The notes: a model not told the origin generated them from the letters alone. Counted from the stretch's first letter, positions 1 through 5,979 are shown. The stretch is 6,365 bases of DNA from Promethearchaeota archaeon (GCA_004524515.1 SDNV01000150.1:1-6365), one strand, 5' to 3'. A program made the numbers and translations.

Positions 1-126
1 ATATGCATAAATTTTCTGTTTGTGATCAAGTTTCCATCATATCATCTCTCGTAATTCTTGCTCATCAATAATTTCCTCGCCAACTTCTTTTATTAAGTTG
101 ATTTTCTCGTCGATAGACAATGTCAT
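1..126 (-). CDS. tyrS: Tyrosyl-tRNA synthetase, N-terminal fragment, cut by the window edge and interrupted by an in-frame TGA
   Basis: The minus strand reads from an ATG at 126-124 and gives a peptide containing KINLIKEVGEEIIDEQELRE. This resembles the N-terminal helix of archaeal and plant TyrRS, whose family pattern is roughly VGEE.I.E.ELR. In that family the segment leads into a YDGFEPSG nucleotide-binding motif, and here the same frame ends at the window edge in KIYAY, just where that motif should begin. TyrRS attaches tyrosine to tRNA-Tyr in the cytoplasm. The oddity is a TGA codon at 39-37, in frame and between two family-like stretches. No ATG, GTG or TTG lies in frame between it and the edge, so a simple downstream start does not rescue the gene. 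The stretch from ELR to the final Tyr is also about four codons longer than I expect. A pseudogene, a sequencing error or recoding are all possible. An in-frame GTG four codons upstream is a weaker alternative start. There is no clear ribosome binding site. The family call rests on about 40 residues. Confidence 0.6.
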
Positions 127-239
127 ATGATTATTCACTCATTTAATTTTAGATAAGAAAATAAACTAATTGATAAAATCTTTATGGATTCAAAAGCCAT
201 TCGACTTAATTGAAGATAATGAAAATATATTTTTATTCC

Positions 240-272
240 AAAAAATCTAAATTGAATTTCTTGTAAAGAAAT
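240..272 (-). terminator. Candidate terminator after the pyruvate, phosphate dikinase gene
   Basis: On the minus strand, starting 10 nt past the stop codon, a perfect 7-bp inverted repeat (ATTTCTT with AAGAAAT, 256-262 and 266-272) with a 3-nt loop is followed about 10 nt later by a run of six T (240-245). Archaeal termination depends mainly on T-tracts, so the T run is the stronger part of the evidence. The stem is AT-rich and weak, and could be chance in this composition. Confidence 0.4.
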
Positions 273-282
273 GGTTAAATAA

Positions 283-2976
283 TTATTTTTTTAGCTCATT
301 AATTGCGGCTTGGGCAGCTGCTAATCTAGCAATTGGAATTCTAAATGGAGAGCAAGATACATAATCCAATCCAATTGAATGAGCAAACTCTATAGATTTT
401 GGTTCCCCTCCATGCTCTCCGCAAATACCACATTTTAATCCGGGTCTAGTTTTTCTTCCTAATTCTATACCCATTTTCATCAGCATGCCAACTCCTTTCT
501 GATCTATGGTTTCAAAAGGATTCTCAGTTAAAATTTCTTTATTCAAGTAAATGGGTAAAAATTTACTTTCGGCATCATCTCTAGAAAAACCAAATGTCAT
601 CTGTGTTAAATCATTTGTTCCAAATGAGAAAAATTCTGCCTCAGTCGCAATTTCATCAGCAGTTAGAGCAGCCCTTGGTATTTCTATCATAGTACCAAAC
701 TTATAATCTAATTCTACTCCATATTTCTTGATGATTTCTTTAGCAGTTTTCACTAAATCAGCTTTGATAATTTTAAGCTCAGAAATCATTCCTATTAAGG
801 GGATCATAACTTCGGGAATAACTTCAATTCCCTGTTGTTTAAGTTGACATGCAGCTTCAAATATAGCTTTCACTTGCATTTCTACTATTTCAGGCCAAAC
901 GATACCTAAACGACACCCTCGCAAACCCATCATGGGATTCTCTTCTGACAATGATCTTATTAAATTGATGACTTTATTTTTGGTGTTAATTTCTTTATCT
1001 AATGGGCTTATGTTTAGGAGCGACTTCGATAACGCATTCGTCATTTGTAGTTCTTGGTTTTCTAGTAAAACGGTAGATAAATCAGGCAAAAATTCATGTA
1101 AAGGAGGATCTATTAATCGAATAGTTACCGGTTTTCCTTCCATTATTTTGAAAATCTCGTAGAAATCTCCTTGTTGCATAGGGAGGATTTTATTTAAATA
1201 ATCTTGACGATCTTCCTTTGTTCTTGACATTATCATAGATTGTACCACAGGTAATCTTTCCTGTGCCATGAACATATGTTCTGTTCTACAAAGCCCAATC
1301 CCTTCTGATCCAAATTCTAACGCCTTTTGAGCGTCCTCCGGAGTATCAGCATTCGCTCGAACTCCCAATTTTCTTACTTCATCAGCCATTTGTAATAATT
1401 CTAAAAATTCACCTTTTATTTCAGGCTCAACAAGAGGTACTTTCCCTTCAATAACTCTACCTGTAGTGCCATCTATAGTTATATAGTCTCCCTCTTTAAT
1501 AAAAGTATCTGCTACATTTAATTGCCTATTTTTTTCATCAATTTCTATATCTTGAGCCCCTACAACAGCAGGTTTACCCATACCTCTCGCAACAACTGCG
1601 GCATGAGATGTCTTTCCACCAAATTGAGTTAAAACTCCACTAGCGGCATATAAACCGTGAATATCATCTGGTTTTGTCTGCGGACGTACCAAAATAATTT
1701 CTTTCTGACCCTCATTAGCTAATTTTTCAGCCGAATCAGCATCAAATATAGCGATTCCAGAAACTGCGCCCGGAGAAGCATTGATTCCTTTAGCTAAAAC
1801 ACGAATAATTGCATTCTCATTAATACTTTTAAACATAAGTTTTGAAATCTTTTTAGGATCATTTCTCATTATCGCCTCTTCTTTAGAAATTAATCCCTCT
1901 TTGTACATTTCCACCGCTATTTTGACACTTGCAGAGGGGGTTCTCTTCCCATTTCTAGTTTGTAAAATAAATAATTTTCCATTTTCAATTGTAAACTCTA
2001 TATCTTGCATATCTCTATAGTGATTTTCTAGTTTCTCCATAGTACTCATCAATTCCTCATAAATTTCTGGAAATTCCTTTCTCATCTCTTTGATTTTTTT
2101 AGGAGTCCTTATCCCAGCTACAACATCCTCTCCCTGGGCATTGGTCAAATATTCCCCAAATCTCTTTTTTTCTCCCGTTGAGGGATCCCTAGAGAAAGCG
2201 ACACCTGTGGCAGACTTATCCCCTTTATTTCCAAATACCATCGCCTGAATATTAACTGCGGTGCCAAAATTAGGAATATCATTTATTTTGCGATAAGTTA
2301 TCGCTCGTTTATTATTCCAAGATTTAAAGACTGCCTCGATAGCTAGAAAAAGTTGATTTAAAGGATCTTGGGGAAATGATTTTCCAATTTCTTGTTCATA
2401 TAATGCCTTATAATCAGAGATAATTTTTTGTAAGTCGCTAACTTGTAAATCAGTATCCTGTGCATTTCTTCCTATCATCCGCTTATATTTATTTAAGATT
2501 CTCTCAAAATTTTTGTCCCCTATTCCCATCACGACGTCGCCGAACATTTGTATGAATCTACGATAAGAGTCATAAGCGAACCGAGGATTATTAGTTTGTG
2601 TGGCTAAACCCACAACACTTTGATCATTCAATCCTAAATTCAAGACTGTATCCATCATTCCCGGCATTGACATTGGAGCACCCGATCTAACACTGACTAA
2701 TAAGGGATTTTTCTCATCCCCAAATTTTTTACCGGTTATCTCTTCTAATGCCTTGAGTTTCTCTAGTACTTTTGGTCTAATTTTTTGCATTACTTTTTCT
2801 GGATTTTCAAAATAGTCTAAACAAGCTTCAGTAGTAATTGTAAAACCTTGTGGAATGTTAAATCCTAATTTCGTCATCTCTGCTAGATTAGCTCCTTTGC
2901 CCCCCAGGATATTCTTTAGATCCTTATTCCCCTCTTTAAATTCATAAACTAATTTATGATTGCTATCAATTGTCAT
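283..2976 (-). CDS. ppdK: Pyruvate, phosphate dikinase
   Basis: This cytoplasmic enzyme reversibly converts pyruvate, ATP and phosphate to phosphoenolpyruvate, AMP and diphosphate, linking glycolysis and gluconeogenesis. All domains are present in order. The N-terminal nucleotide-binding part has GGKGANLAEM (25-34) and SVRSGAPMSMPGMMDT (95-110). The central swivelling phosphohistidine domain has GGKTSHAAVVARGMGKP, with the catalytic His at 458. The C-terminal pyruvate/PEP barrel has GLCRTEHMFM (Arg564), RLIDPPLHEF (Arg620), MIEIPRAA (Glu765), GTNDLTQ (Asn788-Asp789) and GICGEHGG (Cys852). From memory these match His455, Arg561, Arg617, Glu745, Asn768-Asp769 and Cys831 of the Clostridium symbiosum enzyme. 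At 897 residues it is slightly longer than the usual 870-880, and the excess maps to an insertion after Arg620. The ATG start places the family's N-terminal motif where expected. No Shine-Dalgarno sequence is seen. The gene stands alone, 256 bp from the SCP2 gene. No dikinase regulatory protein gene lies in the window. Confidence 0.98.
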   Translation of the reverse strand: MTIDSNHKLVYEFKEGNKDLKNILGGKGANLAEMTKLGFNIPQGFTITTEACLDYFENPEKVMQKIRPKVLEKLKALEEITGKKFGDEKNPLLVSVRSGAPMSMPGMMDTVLNLGLNDQSVVGLATQTNNPRFAYDSYRRFIQMFGDVVMGIGDKNFERILNKYKRMIGRNAQDTDLQVSDLQKIISDYKALYEQEIGKSFPQDPLNQLFLAIEAVFKSWNNKRAITYRKINDIPNFGTAVNIQAMVFGNKGDKSATGVAFSRDPSTGEKKRFGEYLTNAQGEDVVAGIRTPKKIKEMRKEFPEIYEELMSTMEKLENHYRDMQDIEFTIENGKLFILQTRNGKRTPSASVKIAVEMYKEGLISKEEAIMRNDPKKISKLMFKSINENAIIRVLAKGINASPGAVSGIAIFDADSAEKLANEGQKEIILVRPQTKPDDIHGLYAASGVLTQFGGKTSHAAVVARGMGKPAVVGAQDIEIDEKNRQLNVADTFIKEGDYITIDGTTGRVIEGKVPLVEPEIKGEFLELLQMADEVRKLGVRANADTPEDAQKALEFGSEGIGLCRTEHMFMAQERLPVVQSMIMSRTKEDRQDYLNKILPMQQGDFYEIFKIMEGKPVTIRLIDPPLHEFLPDLSTVLLENQELQMTNALSKSLLNISPLDKEINTKNKVINLIRSLSEENPMMGLRGCRLGIVWPEIVEMQVKAIFEAACQLKQQGIEVIPEVMIPLIGMISELKIIKADLVKTAKEIIKKYGVELDYKFGTMIEIPRAALTADEIATEAEFFSFGTNDLTQMTFGFSRDDAESKFLPIYLNKEILTENPFETIDQKGVGMLMKMGIELGRKTRPGLKCGICGEHGGEPKSIEFAHSIGLDYVSCSPFRIPIARLAAAQAAINELKK

Positions 2977-3035
2977 AATACTCTAAAAACTCTATAATCT
3001 TTAATTTCTCATTAAAATAAAAACAAAACCGTTAA

Positions 3036-3047
3036 TTTTTATATTTT
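3036..3047 (-). promoter_or_regulatory. Possible TATA-type promoter of ppdK
   Basis: The minus strand reads AAAATATAAAAA about 60-70 nt upstream of the ppdK ATG, preceded by a locally less AT-rich patch (TTTGCG). A start about 25 nt downstream would leave a leader of roughly 40 nt. A second TATA-like string (AATATATAT) lies just upstream near 3060-3068. AT richness makes such matches common, so this is only a placement guess. Confidence 0.2.
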
Positions 3048-3210
3048 ACGCAAATAGGATATATATTGCTTTGTTCTTGTACTTTTTGATTGAAATGAAT
3101 TTATAATTTAAAAAATATCACATAAAATAATTATTCATGTTTTATTATTAAAATGAGCTAAGAAAGCTTCCAAATACTGATTAATATTGAAAATAAATTT
3201 AAAATAAATT

Positions 3211-3218
3211 AAAAAAAA
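3211..3218 (-). terminator. T-tract terminator after the SCP2 gene
   Basis: On the minus strand an uninterrupted run of eight T begins 15 nt past the SCP2 stop codon and is followed by further T-rich sequence to about 3190. This is the typical archaeal intrinsic termination signal, which needs a T-tract rather than a GC-rich hairpin. It supports SCP2 and ppdK being separate transcripts, though read-through cannot be excluded. Confidence 0.5.
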
Positions 3219-3232
3219 GATTTTTTATTTAA

Positions 3233-3691
3233 TTAATAAAATTCGGTATCTATTCGAGTAGTACTTGCAACTAGCTCCTGTGCAGCCTTTGTAGCTCTCA
3301 TAACTTTAGCCATGTTTCCGACCAATTTGAATTTCCCTGCCATTAAACCTTGAATCGGGTCGAGTTCTTTTTTGAGCACTTTTACCCAGTTATCATAGGT
3401 TCCGGAGAAAACAAATTCCGCTCCCACCTTTTCTCCTTCTTTTAACGGTCTAGGAGGAGAATTTGCAGGTAAAGTATCAAATGCTTCCCCAGGTGCAAGG
3501 GTTTTCGCACCTGTACAATCCCCATGAAGAAGGCCCACATACATTTTAATTTCTTCTTTTAAATTTCCCGAAGGCTGGATTACAAAGACAAAATCTCCTT
3601 CCCACCATGAAGCTGATTCTTTATAAGCAGTATTATCATTTATTGCTTTACAAAAGGCTTTCGCCCAATCATTTGAACCAAATTTCGGCAT
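3233..3691 (-). CDS. SCP2 sterol-carrier-domain protein (stand-alone lipid-binding protein)
   Basis: The 152-residue product resembles the single-domain SCP2 family. These are small alpha/beta proteins with a hydrophobic tunnel that binds fatty acids, acyl-CoA or other lipids, often without sterol specificity. The family-like signature is in the C-terminal half: a FSGTYDNWVKVLKKELDPIQ segment (95-114), then LMAGKFKLVGNMAKVMR (116-132), where SCP2 proteins have the "dpi.a...gk.kv.Gd....l" pattern, and a closing helix to about 142. The N-terminal half has paired Trp residues (29-30), GDFVFVIQP (32-40) and a strand-like IKMYVGLLHG (48-57). There is no signal peptide or membrane segment, so a cytoplasmic location is expected. 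The length is typical of stand-alone archaeal and bacterial members. The ATG is the first in the frame, without a clear ribosome binding site. The ligand cannot be told from the sequence. The DUF1512-like gene lies 136 bp upstream on the same strand, and no functional link is evident. Confidence 0.8.
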   Translation of the reverse strand: MPKFGSNDWAKAFCKAINDNTAYKESASWWEGDFVFVIQPSGNLKEEIKMYVGLLHGDCTGAKTLAPGEAFDTLPANSPPRPLKEGEKVGAEFVFSGTYDNWVKVLKKELDPIQGLMAGKFKLVGNMAKVMRATKAAQELVASTTRIDTEFY

Positions 3692-3799
3692 TCTTTTTCG
3701 CCACTAATATTTTAATTATTTTATTTATTTATTTAATATATTTTAATTAAGAAACAATAGTAAATGAATAATTTTAAAAGTTATCTAAGATCGAACAAT

Positions 3800-3805
3800 A
3801 AAAAA
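3800..3805 (-). terminator. Possible T-tract terminator after the DUF1512-like gene
   Basis: The minus strand downstream of the stop at 3828 is pyrimidine-rich and contains a run of six T about 22 nt past the stop codon. No convincing stem precedes it. It is consistent with archaeal T-tract termination but is weaker than the tract after the SCP2 gene. Confidence 0.3.
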
Positions 3806-3827
3806 TAATAGAAAGGAAATAAAATAG

Positions 3828-4979
3828 TTAAACTCCAATTCCAATGGTATTTCCAATCCCGGCTACGATAACTTTAGTTCCTTTTTCTGTTCTTTTTCTT
3901 ATGGATGTTTTTATTTTTTCTACAATTTGAGGGACTGATTGAGATATTGGACGCTTCATGGTCGTTATCGCGTCTTCTAAAGATTGTTTACAAATTACAG
4001 CATCAATTGGGATTTTTTTACCGGTAGTTGAGTCTTCAATATAAGATTTTTCAACACCAATACCGCCAATAGCTGCTCCAACTCCAATCGCTAATGAACC
4101 TGTTTTTTCTCCCGTAAGTTTTAGCCCTGCATCAATCATTATGATACGAGAAATAGAATCTCCATGTTCTTCGATTAATTTTTTTATTGCAGTTCCGGGT
4201 TTTCCCACAGTTCCTCCTGGACCTTTTGCTCTAACAACATAAACTATCCTATCTTCAAAATTTACTTCTTGAACTATAGTGTCTTTAGAAACCTCGGATG
4301 CCACAATATCGCCATTATTTGAGATATCTCTGACTAATTTACCGGCAACCATTGGTCCTAATGCATCCCCTATAGGACTCCCTTCAGCGAATGCTTTCGT
4401 CGCGTAATAAAAAGCTTTTGCCAAGGCCATAATGATTGCCATTTGCATAGAAATTTGAAGGAGTAAGATCATTGACTTCGATTTCTTGCCTAAGATTAAG
4501 TAATGCTTGATTAAGCGGTAAATAAAATCTACAGCCATCGCTGCTTCAAGTAAATTTTCTAAAGATTGCCTTTTAGCATCATCAGCATTGGGAGCTAGCA
4601 TTGCAACCTCTTCTTTAAATCTAAAATCTCGTACATCTATAATGTGATCTATTTTAGGGATAATTCCATAGGGATCAAGAGAAACAGGCAAAATTGCCAC
4701 GAATGTCATGAAATCTTCTAATTTTATAGCGAGATCTTTATCAGTTTCTTTCTTTTCCGCATATTTCTTAAATTCATTAAGAAGGATATCTTTACAATCG
4801 TCGTTCCATTTTTTTAATTTCTCTAATCCCGTTTGAATCTCTTTCGCAGCTTTCCAAGCTTGTATTCGTTGTCCATAGAACATACTGACGAAAATCAGCA
4901 AGAAAAACATTAAATTAAGAATCAGAGATAAAGGATCGGCTGTGCGTTCCGCACCTAGTTGAAATATATTATAATACAT
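3828..4979 (-). CDS. DUF1512-like archaeal membrane protein, function unknown
   Basis: The 383-residue product has an N-terminal hydrophobic helix (about 17-36) followed by a charged, helical, coiled-coil-like segment (38-90). Next comes a short conserved-looking stretch, LPVSLDPYGIIPKIDHII (97-114). A second hydrophobic helix lies at about 169-190, and a soluble C-terminal domain follows. That domain is glycine-rich, with KGPGGTVGKPG (252-262), a segment reading IDAGLKLTGEKTGS, an AIGVGAAIGGIGVE stretch, and a final VIVAGIGNTIGIG. This architecture and these motifs fit what I remember of DUF1512 (Pfam PF07431), an almost exclusively archaeal family of about 350-380 residues with no established function. 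The glycine-rich loops suggest nucleotide or phosphate-ligand binding, but I see no complete Walker or Rossmann signature. The start is fixed by an in-frame TAA three codons upstream of the ATG. The gene is divergent from the zinc-ribbon membrane protein, with 131 bp between them. Confidence 0.75.
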   Translation of the reverse strand: MYYNIFQLGAERTADPLSLILNLMFFLLIFVSMFYGQRIQAWKAAKEIQTGLEKLKKWNDDCKDILLNEFKKYAEKKETDKDLAIKLEDFMTFVAILPVSLDPYGIIPKIDHIIDVRDFRFKEEVAMLAPNADDAKRQSLENLLEAAMAVDFIYRLIKHYLILGKKSKSMILLLQISMQMAIIMALAKAFYYATKAFAEGSPIGDALGPMVAGKLVRDISNNGDIVASEVSKDTIVQEVNFEDRIVYVVRAKGPGGTVGKPGTAIKKLIEEHGDSISRIIMIDAGLKLTGEKTGSLAIGVGAAIGGIGVEKSYIEDSTTGKKIPIDAVICKQSLEDAITTMKRPISQSVPQIVEKIKTSIRKRTEKGTKVIVAGIGNTIGIGV

Positions 4980-5000
4980 TTTTTATGCAAGAATTAAGTA

Positions 5001-5008
5001 ATTTAATA
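5001..5008 (-). promoter_or_regulatory. Possible TATA box giving a leaderless DUF1512-like transcript
   Basis: The minus strand reads TATTAAAT with its centre about 25 nt from the A of the DUF1512 ATG. This is the usual archaeal TATA-to-start distance, so transcription could begin at or next to the ATG. That would agree with the absence of any Shine-Dalgarno sequence. The motif is common in such AT-rich DNA. Confidence 0.3.
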
Positions 5009-5045
5009 GTATACCTATTTAGTTTTGATAATAATAATATTTATT

Positions 5046-5069
5046 TATGCTTTTCTATTATTAAGCATA
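5046..5069. repeat. Perfect 7-bp inverted repeat in the divergent promoter region
   Basis: TATGCTT (5046-5052) and AAGCATA (5063-5069) form a perfect inverted repeat with a 10-nt spacer, giving 17 bp between half-site centres. It lies 41 bp before the plus-strand ATG at 5111, just after a TATA-like stretch (5038-5047). It could be a repressor operator or an RNA hairpin in the leader. It is richer in G/C than its surroundings, which makes pure chance somewhat less likely. Confidence 0.35.
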
Positions 5070-5110
5070 GGATATTTTTTTATGAGAAAAAACAACTTTT
5101 CTAATTTTCC

Positions 5111-5548
5111 ATGATTGATGAAGAAAACGAAGATGAGGAAATTTTAAAGAAAGGGATTACATTAAAAAGCGCTTTAAAAAATCTCTTGGTAATATTTTTT
5201 ATTTTACTTGGTGCTGCGTTCATATATTTTGGTTATGGTCCAGATCAATGGTCAAACTTATTCATTGGATTTTTTTTAATTTGTATAGGCACAACTATTA
5301 TGCAAGTTCAAAAATCCCCTCCAGAACCTATACGACAAACGTTAACCATTTTGCTTTGCAATCTGTGTGGCTTAACAAAAGTTAGAAACTATGAACAGGG
5401 AGATTTTGTTTTTCAGAAACGTGATGATTGTGAAAAATGCAACCAATCAATGGAAGTAAAACAGATCTATTCCGTCAAATTAAAAAAGCCAACAGAACCG
5501 AATAAAAAGAAAGAGAACCCAAAACTAAAACAAGAAAACAAAGAGTAA
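5111..5548 (+). CDS. Small membrane protein with two helices and a CxxC/CxxC zinc-ribbon-like tail, function unknown
   Basis: I do not recognise the family of this 145-residue protein. It starts with an acidic N-terminus (MIDEENEDEE) followed by an amphipathic lysine-bearing stretch (11-24). Two hydrophobic helices follow at about 25-41 and 48-66, joined by a short GYGPDQW turn, which forms a membrane hairpin. A cytoplasmic-type domain then carries two cysteine pairs, C83-x2-C86 and C107-x2-C110, separated by 20 residues. This layout is typical of a zinc ribbon or rubredoxin-like knuckle. The tail (124-145) is very lysine-rich and probably disordered, suited to contact with acidic lipids or nucleic acid. 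By the positive-inside rule the tail should face the cytoplasm, with the N-terminus on the same side. There is no Shine-Dalgarno sequence. A 10-codon reading frame overlaps the start by ATGA. The nearest gene is the divergent DUF1512-like gene, which is also membrane-bound. A role in membrane-associated regulation or assembly is only a guess. Confidence 0.85.
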   Translation: MIDEENEDEEILKKGITLKSALKNLLVIFFILLGAAFIYFGYGPDQWSNLFIGFFLICIGTTIMQVQKSPPEPIRQTLTILLCNLCGLTKVRNYEQGDFVFQKRDDCEKCNQSMEVKQIYSVKLKKPTEPNKKKENPKLKQENKE

Positions 5549-5642
5549 TTATTTAACTACTATTTTTAAAATAAGAATATAATTAATTTCTTTAAATGTT
5601 ATATTCAATCTAAATTTTGAACCCAATAACAATGAAAAATTA

Positions 5643-5685
5643 GCTCTATGAGAAATAGAGTGGAATTCAAATAGAAAAATTTTTT
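5643..5685 (+). terminator. Candidate terminator of the zinc-ribbon membrane protein gene
   Basis: A perfect 6-bp stem, CTCTAT (5644-5649) with ATAGAG (5655-5660), plus a G-T closing pair, encloses a 5-nt GAGAA loop. A run of six T follows at 5680-5685. It lies about 95 nt past the stop codon at 5548, which is rather far. A shorter T5 tract at 5563-5567, nearer the stop, is an alternative end point. Confidence 0.3.
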
Positions 5686-5712
5686 AGGAATCCTTATTTT
5701 AATATAACAATA

Positions 5713-5794
5713 AATCGTAAAAGTGCTTGAGTAGAAACAGATATGAACTCAGATTTCAATATTTTTAGCTTCACTAACAAGCCTATTTACGATT
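5713..5794. repeat. Long imperfect inverted repeat (two-part stem)
   Basis: AATCGTAAA (5713-5721) pairs perfectly with TTTACGATT (5786-5794). After a symmetric 3-by-3 internal loop, GCTTG (5725-5729) pairs with CAAGC (5778-5782). Together this makes 14 base pairs enclosing 48 nt. The enclosed sequence can also form a small competing hairpin, TGAGT with ACTCA (5728-5732 and 5747-5751). The symmetric spacing suggests a real RNA stem, but covariation is needed to show it. Confidence 0.4.
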
Positions 5795-5819
5795 CATTTT
5801 CCTTTAATTTCTTTATATT

Positions 5820-5857
5820 GCCAAGAGAATAATAATCATAAATCATATTCTCTTGGC
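5820..5857. repeat. Perfect 12-bp inverted repeat
   Basis: GCCAAGAGAATA (5820-5831) and TATTCTCTTGGC (5846-5857) are exact reverse complements around a 14-nt centre. The centre overlaps a tandem AATCATA duplication (5834-5840 and 5841-5847). It is the longest perfect palindrome I found in the window. No T-run follows on either strand, so an ordinary terminator is unlikely. TATA-like TTTATAT strings flank it on both sides (5812-5818 and 5866-5872), so an operator or a structured RNA are the better options. Confidence 0.55.
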
Positions 5858-5901
5858 TGCGGATGTTTATATGCTCCAATAATTCATATTTTAAAATTTC
5901 G

Positions 5902-5913
5902 ATTAAAAGGATT
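5902..5913 (+). repeat. First copy of a 12-bp direct repeat, ATTAAAAGGATT
   Basis: The same 12 bases recur at 6016-6027, where they contain the pheS ribosome binding site. The copies are 114 bp apart. This first copy is followed by no start codon at a suitable distance, so it is either chance in AT-rich DNA or a remnant of local duplication. Confidence 0.3.
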
Positions 5914-5971
5914 AGAAATCTTTAATTTAATTCAAGATATAGCGATTTCAAGCAAATATAGAGACAAAAAA

Positions 5972-5979
5972 TTTAAATA
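5972..5979 (+). promoter_or_regulatory. Probable TATA box of pheS
   Basis: TTTAAATA matches the archaeal TATA-box consensus and is preceded by an A-rich GACAAAAAA stretch that can serve as the BRE. A start about 25 nt downstream, near 6001, would give a leader of about 35 nt that includes the AAAGGA ribosome binding site. The inverted repeats at 5713-5857 would then lie outside the pheS transcript. Confidence 0.45.

Noticed and set aside
932..1162. 76-codon plus-strand open frame inside ppdK
   Set aside because: It lies antisense within a clearly coding gene, has no ribosome binding site or family features, and is a shadow of ppdK.
1781..2020. 79-codon hydrophobic plus-strand open frame inside ppdK
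   Set aside because: Its apparent hydrophobicity comes from reading the complement of charged codons in ppdK; there is no independent support.
3121..3180. Bulged inverted repeat TCATGTTT / AAAATGA in the ppdK-SCP2 gap
   Set aside because: It is AT-rich, short and bulged; it does not stand out from the background composition.
5743..5832. 29-codon plus-strand frame starting MNSDFNIFSF
   Set aside because: It is short and low in complexity (Phe/Ser/Asn-rich), has no ribosome binding site, and runs through both inverted-repeat elements. Such frames are expected by chance here.
5820..5857. Transposon end, MITE or CRISPR repeat
   Set aside because: There is a single palindrome with no second copy in the window, no target-site duplication, no spacer array and no transposase.
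5787..5879. 30-codon minus-strand frame from a TTG, ending in KKLKENES
   Set aside because: It looks somewhat protein-like, but it needs a TTG start, has no ribosome binding site, and covers the 12-bp palindrome. The length is within chance expectation.
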